64,000 nucleotides of DNA from Multifurca ochricompacta (Eukaryota > Basidiomycota > Agaricomycetes > Russulales > Russulaceae), in contig WTXG01000071.1 in assembly GCA_022496185.1 (NCBI GenBank), forward strand, positions 62,001-126,000, read 5' to 3'. Below, piece by piece: positions 55,949 to 64,000 of this stretch (position 1 is its first letter; every line of letters begins with the position of its first letter). Made by a program: the position numbers and the translations under genes. The notes under the pieces are model-generated. The model did no database searches. It was not told the origin of the DNA and saw only the letters and a program-made list of their open reading frames with translations.

Positions 55949-57468
55949 TTAGGTTCGGCGGCGTCTCTCTTCTGGCATATTAATCGCACCCTCACCTGTG
56001 CGATCCCTCACCCCTTTCAAAAACGGTACCAATTCGGTACCTCCTGTGCCTTTCTCGTCAAGCAATGTCTCCCTCTCTCCACTCTTGTCTTTCTCAGCAA
56101 TTCCACGCGCCTGATTGACAACGTACAGCGTCGCGATCCTAACATGCGTCGTTCTCCAATCGCGGAGGGCGGTGACGACGTCATTATAAGCCTTTACCTC
56201 CGCCTCACTCATGATACCTCGCTTCCGGAATCCACGTGTCTCCAACGCGAGCGCGTCGACGAAGCATCGATCCGCTAGGGGGAAGAAAGCGCGCATGCGC
56301 ATGAGAAAGTTACCGCCTTTTTGGGTCTCATGCGTGTGCTCTTCGATATTCAAGAACACGTCCAGCGCGTGAAATAGTGCGCTTTGCGCCGCCGTACTCC
56401 CAGCCATCGGTTCTACGACGCCGTCAGCGGATACCCAACGGCTTCGTAGGGTCTCTCCTCCCTCCTCCTCCTCTACCCTCCTCCTCTACCTCCTCCTCCC
56501 CTCCTAGGTCGAATATCCAAGCTCCGCGCGTGGGACAACCGACGTACCACGGTCGAACGGAGTGGTAGAACACGCTCGGCGCGCATCCATTCCGCACATT
56601 TGCGAGCGTCGCGTTCATGGTGCGGATGTGGCCCGCTAACGCGGTGAGTTGCTCTGCTCGAGCGTCGTAATTCTGGTGTTGGTGCTGATGCTGGTGCTTG
56701 TGCTGACGTTGATTGTCGAGTAGGATGCGTATCGCGTTTAGTGCCTTCGCACCAGCCGCCTCGATATGCAGTGAGGTGAGATAGAAGTGCGCTTCGTCTT
56801 CGGTCCCCGAGAAATTGTTCAGCACGCGTAGGCGTTTTTTTCCATCTTCGGTATTGGTATTGGTATCGTCCACGGCGTAATTGTATTGCGTGGTGTCGGC
56901 ATAAGTGACCACGGGGGGTACGCCGAGCGCACGGGAGAGTGCTAAGAGCGGTCTTGCGAGGCAAGAGGGCACACGTGCTGGGGTGGTCGGCGTTGGCTCG
57001 ACGGGGAGGGAATGGATATAGAAGTGGAGGAGACAGACGAGTACCTGGCGCGCGCGGATGAGCACGTCCATGTCTGCTCGTTGTATGAGCGGAGACGGAG
57101 AGATGTATGGCATCTGGTAAGTGAGGGGACGTTCAGTAAGTCTGTTGGGATCTTGCTAGGGTAATGAGAGAGTGCAGGGCTCCCCCGCGTGTTTTTACCT
57201 TTCTGATGCTCTCTCTCCAACCCTCAGCTACTGGAGATGGATCCCGTAGCCTCACGGGGGCAGATTTGGCCTGCGCCAGCAGGTCGGCCCAGACGGCATA
57301 CAGAGGTGGAAGATGCTCTCGCACATTCGAGGGCCCTCGAGCTAGAAAACCATATTTCCAAATGTACGAGTGGTCTGCCGCGGCAGCGATCGCGCCATCG
57401 GGTAACGAAGGCGCATTTTCACGCCATGGAAGCTGTGGGGAGCCTATAGAGATGTCGTGGGGTGCCAT
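55949..57468 (-). CDS. IDO: indoleamine 2,3-dioxygenase
   Basis: Haem dioxygenase that opens the indole ring of L-tryptophan to N-formylkynurenine, the first step of the kynurenine route to NAD+. Exons 57468-57199, 57113-56477 and 56412-55949 total 1371 bases, 456 residues, all in frame; introns start GTAAAA and GTAGAG. Family landmarks in order: LPPLYAVWADLLAQAK, RARQVLVCLLHFYIHSLP, LGVPPVVTYADTTQYNY, LNNFSGTEDEAHFYLTSLHI, VFYHSVRPWYVG, GSTAAQSALFHALDVFLNIE, FLMRMRAFFP and KGTGGTELVPFLK. Length suits fungal IDO. The proximal haem His is probably in the EEHTHE segment after LDVFLNIE, but I cannot fix which one. A His/Gln tract (KHQHQHQHQ) interrupts a surface region, and a Glu/Gly-rich stretch precedes the last intron. 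No obvious pathway partners next to it. Confidence 0.9.
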
Positions 57469-58136
57469 GAAGAGTCAGTTCGAGCTGGGGTAACGATACC
57501 TGGTAAGTAAAAAATCTCATAAGCACATTTATACTATAGTAACGCCGGAATTGCAAGATCCGAAAGTCACTACCCCCTCAGGCTCAATCGGGCCATCACG
57601 GCTAGGCATCAAAGTACCCTCGTGTGCTCTCCTTGACTTTAAAATTCTAATGATGAAGATGAACAAGACCCTTAAGTCGAGGAAGGGATCATACTCAGTC
57701 GCGCTTATTATGATTGGCGTGAGTGCGAGTCCAGATGGGTTTGCGGTTCATAGCTGCAAGGGATTGGATAATCTTGGCAGTTAGTCCTTACTTAAAGACA
57801 AAAGACAAACAACCTTCTTAGCAATTTCTTAGCAATTTCTGCCTCAGCCTCGTTCCTCAGAACCCTGGTCCCTGGAAACCGGTGACCTGCCAATGAGCCG
57901 TGGAGGTGGATACCGGGTATGCCGGACCGTGCCGGAACTTGTTATCGATTGCTTCCGCTCTTACGCTTGCCAGTTAATTGCCTTCTCATCTTTTGATGCG
58001 CTCACTAAGAACCTTGTATGAGAAGATACACATTGCACTAGCCAATCAAGTTCCGGAACAGAGAAAGGTCCGCCATGGTGATTGAAGTTACGCCGTAACC
58101 GTACAAGAGCTCAGAGCTTGAGCTTAAGATGGCACG
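57469..58136. other. spacer upstream of IDO
   Basis: Contains the IDO promoter. A 77-codon open frame (57551-57784, plus) has no recognisable domain and is not called. Confidence 0.35.
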
Positions 58137-58870
58137 TGTCCTGGATGCGCATTTTTGCCATCCCGGACCGATTGAAAACCATCCTGAGGGCATCACGCGA
58201 TTGCGTGTCTTGCAAAGTCGACCTTCTTAGACTTAGATAAGATAAGGAGGAGTTCGGACCGATCTGACCCGGTCCACGCGATGCAAAGTAGTCGCTGCCC
58301 TATGCAGCAATGGACACTGATAGATACACGCGGCCATTGTTTGAGTAATACAATTTGATGATTTGATTATAGAGTGATCTAAAGTAGTCTAGTATGTATT
58401 TTAGATAATGCCAGACCAGCGGAAAGGATCGCGCATTGGTAAATAAGATGTGTCAGGGCACTCAGGAGAGCGGGCCACTGATAACTAATTAGATTTACAT
58501 GCACGCTCGATCGGCTTTGGTATTTCATAGAGTAGTACTAGGACATATTTAAAGACACCCTGTAGCATGCTGCAGACCCCATCTTGTCCTCTTGGGCTGT
58601 AGGTGCACTTTATCACTTTATCTTTGTATTTACTTAGGCCCAACTGATCTTGTCCTCTTGGGGCTGTAGGCTCTTAGCAAAGTTCAATATAGGTCTATTC
58701 TTGCTGTATAAGCAAGGCAGAGTCCTCTGACTGCTTCAAGCCTTACGCGTGCATTAATCTCCGCGTTCTGGGCAGCTTTCCGACTAGGATATTTTCACCT
58801 CTGAGTTACCACGATCTCTACATCTTATCTAATCTTACATAGCAAGCGCGGGATAGAAGCACCCGTTACA
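58137..58870 (-). repeat. solo LTR, TGTAACGGGTG family
   Basis: Reverse orientation: plus-strand TGTCCTGGATGCGC...GCACCCGTTACA, 734 bases, with target duplication GCACG (58132-58136 and 58871-58875). Two copies of the CTTGTCCTCTTGGG-containing box. Confidence 0.9.
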
Positions 58871-59374
58871 GCACGCCGCTTCTAGCTATCCTCACATGCA
58901 AAGTGAAAGAAAACCCCATTGAGGCTGTCCATGTTGTATCTACGAGGCGCCTTTTTTCTTGGACATAGGCGATCATTTGGCCTTGGGACCCTATCGGGTC
59001 AACTTCAGGTCTCCACACGTTCTCACTAGATCGCTACTGCCACACCAAGGCTGTGGCTGTTCCATTTTTTCTCTGAGCGAAGGGAGCCTTGTTTCCGACA
59101 GTTTTTCTTTTCAACTCTAGATCTGTAACGGACCGCTATCCACTGAATCAGCTGAAGACCAACTGATCTCCCATCTAACGCTCAGGTCGTTTCCTTCTCA
59201 CTTGTGTCACCTTTTTGGGATTATACCCAAAAAACGGCTTGTAAAATGATGTCCCCAAGGTCCCGGAAATTACCCAGTGCAACCTCCGTTTGCGCGCACG
59301 TAAGGTCTAGCGCTGTTGTTCCCCCGCTCTCAGAAGCAACACATGTCTCTAAATATAGAGACAGCTGAACTAGG
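58871..59374. other. spacer between inverted solo LTRs
   Basis: About 500 bases with no recognisable retrotransposon internal sequence and no gene. Confidence 0.4.
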
Positions 59375-60109
59375 TGTAACGGGTGCTTCTATCCCGCGCT
59401 TGCTATGTAAGATTAGATAAGGTGTAGAGATCGTGGTAACTCAGAGGTGAAAATATCCTAGTCGGAAAGCTGCCCAGAACGCGGAGATTAATGCACGCGT
59501 AAGGCTTGAAGCAGTCAGAGGACTCTGCCTTGCTTATGCAGCAAGAATAGACCTATATTGAACTTTGCTAAGAGCCTACAGCCCCAAGAGGACAAGATCA
59601 GTTGGGCCTAAGTAAATACAAAGATAAAGTGATAAAGCGCACCTACAGCCCCAAGAGGACAAGATGGGTCTGCAGCATGCTACAGGGTGTCTTTAAATAC
59701 GTTCTAGTACTATCCTACGAAATACCAAAGCCAATCGAGGGTGCGATGTAGATCTAAGTAGTTATCAGTGGCTTACTCTTCTAAGTACCCTGACACATCT
59801 TGTTTACTAACGCGCGATCGTTTCTGCCGGTCTGGCATTATCTAAAATACATACTAGACTACTTTAGATCACTCTTTAATCAAATCATCAATTTGTATTA
59901 CTCAAACAATGGCCGCGTGTATCTATCAGTGTCCATTGCTGCATAGGGCAGCGACTACTTTGCATCGCGTGGACCGGGTCAGATCGGTCCGAACTCCTCC
60001 TTATCTTATCTAAGTTAAAGAAGGTCGACTCTGCAAGACACGCAATCGCGTGATGCCCTCAGGATGGTTTTCAATCGGTCCGGGATGCCAAAAATGCGCA
60101 TCCAGGACA
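59375..60109 (+). repeat. solo LTR, TGTAACGGGTG family
   Basis: TGTAACGGGTGCTTC...GCATCCAGGACA, 735 bases, target duplication CTAGG (59370-59374 and 60110-60114). Near-identical in inverted orientation to the LTR at 58137-58870. Confidence 0.9.
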
Positions 60110-60253
60110 CTAGGCATGCTCGTGCCAGCAATTCCTAGAAGTAGATACCGGCTCGCGTCTTAATAAGCTAAACCGTGGGTGAATACCGTTTCTCCGTGTA
60201 CTTGAGCACCTGTCAAGTAGAGCTAGGGCTGATAAGGCTCTGAAAGTCCCACC

Positions 60254-61515
60254 ATGTCCTACGAAACAGACATTTTGAAAGGTTCTGATGAAACCCTCCC
60301 TGTCACCCATCGTCACGAGTATGTACTTTCTATCCTCTACCTTCTTGGATCTATCATCTTTGCCGTACCTCAGTGTCTATCCTACTATCGATCCCAAGCC
60401 ATTCTACGCTGCACAATCATACAAAGGAAAGGTAGTTCTCATCACTGGCGCATCACGTGGTATCGGGCAAGAGACAGCTTTGCATTATGCACGCGCGGGT
60501 GCTTCACTTGCCATAGTAGCGCGCAGTGAAGAATCCCTCAATGAGACGAAGGGCACGATCCTAGCTGCCGTACCCAGTGCGGATGTACTAGTGCTCACCA
60601 CGGACGTGCGGAACGTGACTGGCGCGGAGGTGGCCGTACATCACGTGATTGAGCATTTTGGAAGGCTGGACATACTCATCGCTAACGCCGGGTTCATATC
60701 GTTGTGGGCAAGCGTAATTCAATTCCTTCACCCCCCTACTCGCCCACCCTCTCACACGCCGGCGGTCTCTCTGAATGATTCATTCCTTTTTTATTTCTAG
60801 CACTGAACGAGAAAGACCCGAATGCGTGGTGGAACACCTTTGAGGTCAACATTCGCGGGATATTTAATTTTGTCAGGTGCGATCATGCCATGCCCCCTCC
60901 CCCCCTTCCGGAACCCTATCTCCATGTTTATCTGAAGCTTCTCTATCCCGCATATAGCGCCGCCATCCGTGCCTTGGAAAAAGTAGAGGGATACATCGTG
61001 GCCGTCTCTGGAATCGCTGCGCAGGTACGATTGCCCGGATGCAGCGACGGGTGCATCTCGAAGCACGCCGTCAACCGACTTGTCGAGTTTATCGCACTTG
61101 GTAATATTGTCATTGTGGATATGCGGTAGCAGAGTGACCATTGATATATGGACGGCAACCGCCGTACCACCTCCGTTGACATAGAATATCCCTCCGTACG
61201 CGCCTTTTCCCTCGCGCCTGGATACATCCCTACACGTTTAGCCAAAGAAGCTGAAGCGGGAGATGGTCCCGATACCCTTGCCCTCCCCGCCGCCACGATG
61301 CTCTATCTTACCTCTGGACGTGCGGACTGGCTCACTGGGAGGTTAGTGAAAACAAATGGGTACGTTGACGAGTTCGCTCAAACGTTGTTGACTCCTTTGC
61401 GGATAGACACTACTCCGCGAACTGGGACATATCGGAGGTTGAACGTGATTGGAAGGATGTTATTGTAGAGAAGGGCGGGCTCGTAAACAAGCTGTATATT
61501 CCCCCTCGTGCCTAA
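60254..61515 (+). CDS. short-chain dehydrogenase/reductase-fold protein lacking catalytic Ser and Tyr (SDR 1)
   Basis: Rossmann-fold SDR. Exons 60254-60318, 60374-60711, 60801-60876, 60958-61100, 61185-61341 and 61407-61515 total 888 bases, 295 residues. Cofactor motif: VVLITGASRGIGQE. The structural motif ILIANAG and the conserved AWWNTFEVNIRG follow. In the active-site region the order is AVSGIAAQ then SDGCISKHAVNRL. Classical SDRs have Ser and Tyr at the positions occupied here by the G of SG and the G of DGC, while the Lys of the YxxxK motif remains. It may therefore be catalytically dead or altered. Frame across intron 2 holds only with a GC donor at 60712-60713. It is the first of a tandem pair; intron positions match the second copy. 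Confidence 0.8.
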
Positions 61516-62831
61516 CAGGTCGGGAGGTTTCACGTGGACACGCTCCCAAAAATAAAAATGGCGCCGTTCTATATCCTCAGATCCTAATATGAGCTTATAT
61601 CCATGATACAGTGTATTACGCGCTCTCCAAGAAGGATGTCCACATTATAATACTATAAGATGCTGCCCTTGAAGTGCTCCGAGATTCAGGTACCCGAGAA
61701 TAGTCAATAGACGGCGCAAAAACTGTCGCGCGGTGCCCAGGCTCAAGGATTTATCGTATGGGTTATATGTGTGCGCGAACGGCCAAAGGCTGGAGTGTTT
61801 GCAGCGAACCATGACAGCAACCTGGGCACTGCTGCTTGTCGGACCAGAAATATTGGTCTCGATTCGGAGTGGAAAGTAGAAGAACTGTTGCTGAAGGATA
61901 GACTAGGCACCCACAGGAGTAAATGATTCCCGCCCTGCTCTCTCGGTTTTCCCACGTCATGAATGACCAGCGGTTCTTGTTGGATTGCTTATGATCTACC
62001 GTCACCCTCTGGGTTACTACCCGTGTCGATTCGTTCGTCATCCTTTCCACTGTCTTCCAACCAAGTCAGACTAAGGATGGGATGGAGGGCAACCGACCCA
62101 AGACATGAATTTAGAATCTAGGAGAAAGGAGGTAGGATGATAATGGTGGTCTTTCGAGGCCAACCCCCAAGCACCATGTTTGGGGGAGACTCGGGTCCCA
62201 CCCAGTACAATGAAAGATTAACGGAGTGCACAACCTGTTGTCCAAATGTTGCATGCTCTTTGTTACCTGGAACGGAAAAGGTATTGATATTGACTTGATG
62301 GGTTGATAGTTGGAGATATGAGTTGTAGAGCGTGATTGTCGAGTAGCTTGCCTCGTGTCAGTTTCAGTCACGTTCACTAACAATCGGCAGAGCTGGCTGG
62401 TATTCGCGCGTGTTTCTTTCATCACTTGGTCCATAAAGACACTGTCCCAATTCTGGATATGCAGACTGGCCCACTGCGTCACAATTCGTTGAAAAAGGAC
62501 GCGATACTTAAGCGCCTTGATGAACACGCGTCGCTAAGCGGACTGGAGGGATCGGGATGACGTGCCATTTACAGTCGGAATAAGGGCACGTATAAGTAAT
62601 ACAAGTAGCTGCACTTACACGCACTGTACCGGTAAGGTCCCGACTTCAGCACTTCGACCGTCTGCTTGATCGGTAAACCGCGCTAAATGTGGGTACGTTT
62701 GTGCCAATACAGTTTCTATGAAGATGGCATTCCACTTGCCAGTTGCCGCGTGCTTTATCCTGCATTCTGCTATAAATTGGTAGAGCCGACAAGCTCCATA
62801 TTGTTGTTCTTCACACGGAAATCCCGCCACT
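61516..62831. other. spacer between the SDR pair
   Basis: Two minus-strand open frames (62111-62527 and 62615-62887) contain no domain I recognise. The right end must hold the promoter of SDR 2. Confidence 0.35.
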
Positions 62832-64000
62832 ATGCCTTTTTCTTTGGACGGTATCTTAGGTGTCGATGAAGACCTCCCCGTCACCAACCATAACGAGTGA
62901 GTGCCCTTCTTATCTACCCCATCTCATCCTTGACATCGCGCAGTGTCTACCCTGCTATCAATCCTGAGAAATTGTACGCCACACAACATACAAGGGAAAG
63001 TAGTCCTTGTTACAGGTGCATCGCGTGGTATCGGGAAAGAGACCGCGTTGCAATATGCACGAGCTGGCGCCTCACTTGCGATAGTGGCCCGCATTAAGGA
63101 ATCTCTCAACGAAACGAGGGATGCAATTTTAGCCGCCGTACCGGATGCGGAGGTACTGGTGCTGCCGGCAGACGTGAGAGACGACGAAAGCGCGGAATAT
63201 GCAGTGCAGAAAGTTCTAGAGTGCTTCAAAAGGCTAGACATACTCATTGCCAACGCCGGGGCCATAACTCCTTACTCAGAGAGTGAGCACTATCACATCT
63301 ATCTCCTCGCTTTTTCCAAGATTTTCTGTGACGCTCGTCATTTTTTTAAGCCATTACCAAGAAGAACCGAAGTGCGTGGTGGAATACCTTTGAGGTTAGC
63401 GTCCGTGGGATATTTAATTTTGTGAGGTGCAACCTGGGATGATGGCCTTCTCTTCCCATGCCCGAGTAACATCTGTTCTTTAAACTCTAGCGCCGCACTA
63501 CCCGCCTTGGAAAGTGCGCGGGGTTATGTCATCGCTATCTCGTCAGTGGGCGCGCAGCTACGCATCCAGGGAGGTAGTGATGGGTGTATAGCGAAACATA
63601 CTGTGAATCGCCTCGTGGAGTACATCGTTCTTGGTAATTGTTTTCATCCTGTCTCTTTGGTGAAGAATGATAACCAATACGCAAGCGCGTTGTCGCCATA
63701 TGACGTAGAGTATCCCGGCGTGCGCGCGATTTCGCTCGCACCGGGCTTCGTCCCCACGCAGTTGTCCAGGACATCCAACGCTGGTGAACCCCCTGATACA
63801 GCTGCCCTCCCTGCGGCGACGATGCTGTACCTCACCTCTGGTCGTGCAGACTGGCTGTCTGGAAGGTCTGGACATTTCATTTTACGTGAGAGAGTGAGAT
63901 GTTTTTTTGGAGCTCACTTGCTGGGCTGTCAGATATTATTCCGCGAATTGGGACATATCAGAGGTAGAACGCGATTGGAAGGATTTGATCGTCGAGAAGG
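62832..64000 (+). pseudogene. SDR 2, tandem copy with missing Tyr and a frame break, cut by window end
   Basis: Same exon plan as SDR 1: 62832-62896, 62944-63282, 63351-63426, 63491-63633, 63709-63865 and 63933 onward, running off the window. Cofactor motif: VVLVTGASRGIGKE; then ILIANAG and AWWNTFEVSVRG. The active-site region reads AISSVGAQ and SDGCIAKHTVNRL: the Ser is kept, the Tyr of YxxxK is Gly, the Lys is kept. Exon 1 has the same 65-base length as in SDR 1. Near 62985-63005 two bases fewer than in SDR 1 shift the frame between EKLYATQ and GKVVLVTG, so the copy is broken or mis-assembled there. Confidence 0.7.

Noticed and set aside
58137..60109. A single foldback transposon formed by the inverted LTR pair
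   Set aside because: Each LTR has its own different 5-bp target duplication, so these are two insertions.
62111..62887. A gene on the minus strand between the two SDRs
   Set aside because: Two open frames could be exons, but no family pattern or clear splice sites were found, so it is only mentioned in the spacer entry.

Overview
The window is eukaryotic and reads as a basidiomycete (Agaricomycete) genome. Genes carry many short introns of about 50-65 bases with GTRNGT-type donors. The gene families (Goodbye-NACHT-ankyrin NLRs, an HMG-box factor, fungal indoleamine 2,3-dioxygenase, a BBE-like flavin oxidase, fungal SDRs) and the transposons (Copia, a two-ORF LINE, hAT, tRNA-derived SINE) fit mushrooms. 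No species can be named from sequence alone.

Layout. 1.8-3.3 kb: HMG-box gene (minus). 7.0-17.7 kb: a cluster of NLR-like loci, namely a NACHT relic (plus) facing a frame-broken Goodbye-NACHT-ankyrin gene (minus), and a second, better preserved Goodbye-NACHT-ankyrin gene (minus). 11.9-24.5 kb: a segment bounded by two same-orientation non-autonomous hAT copies. It carries the second NLR gene, a 5'-truncated LINE and a Baeyer-Villiger monooxygenase pseudogene that is itself split by another hAT element. The outer ends of this 12.6 kb segment are flanked by a perfect 8-bp duplication (ATCCCCAA) lying inside one interrupted SINE, as expected if the whole block moved or was inserted as one unit. 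25.6-47.2 kb: a nest of transposons, in which a full-length LINE with a 15-bp target duplication contains two LTR-type insertions and a minus-strand Copia element (33.1-44.8 kb). That Copia in turn contains a hAT copy (35.2-36.6 kb) and a younger plus-strand Copia (38.4-43.3 kb). 47.6-53.4 kb: two Copia-gag relics bracketing a BBE-like oxidase and a small ankyrin protein. 54.2-57.5 kb: a probable membrane protein convergent with an intact IDO gene. 58.1-60.1 kb: two solo LTRs in inverted orientation, each with its own 5-bp duplication. 60.3-64.0 kb: a tandem pair of SDR genes, both lacking the catalytic tyrosine.

How it fits together. This is a transposon-rich accessory region. The NLR genes belong to the fast-evolving fungal allorecognition/defence repertoire, and one of them appears to be cargo between hAT ends. 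Decay of the transposons is dominated by CpG transitions: stop codons in the Copia polyproteins sit at expected CGA arginine positions, and LTR-LTR differences fall almost entirely at CpG sites, which suggests cytosine methylation of repeats. Both Copia elements have primer-binding sites matching the anticodon arm of methionine tRNAs rather than the tRNA 3' end. The metabolic genes (BBE-like oxidase, IDO, SDR pair) look like independent neighbours; nothing shows they form a pathway.

Limits. All splice sites were read by eye. Four apparent frame lesions (two in NLR gene 1, one in NLR gene 2, one in the second SDR) could be true mutations or assembly errors.
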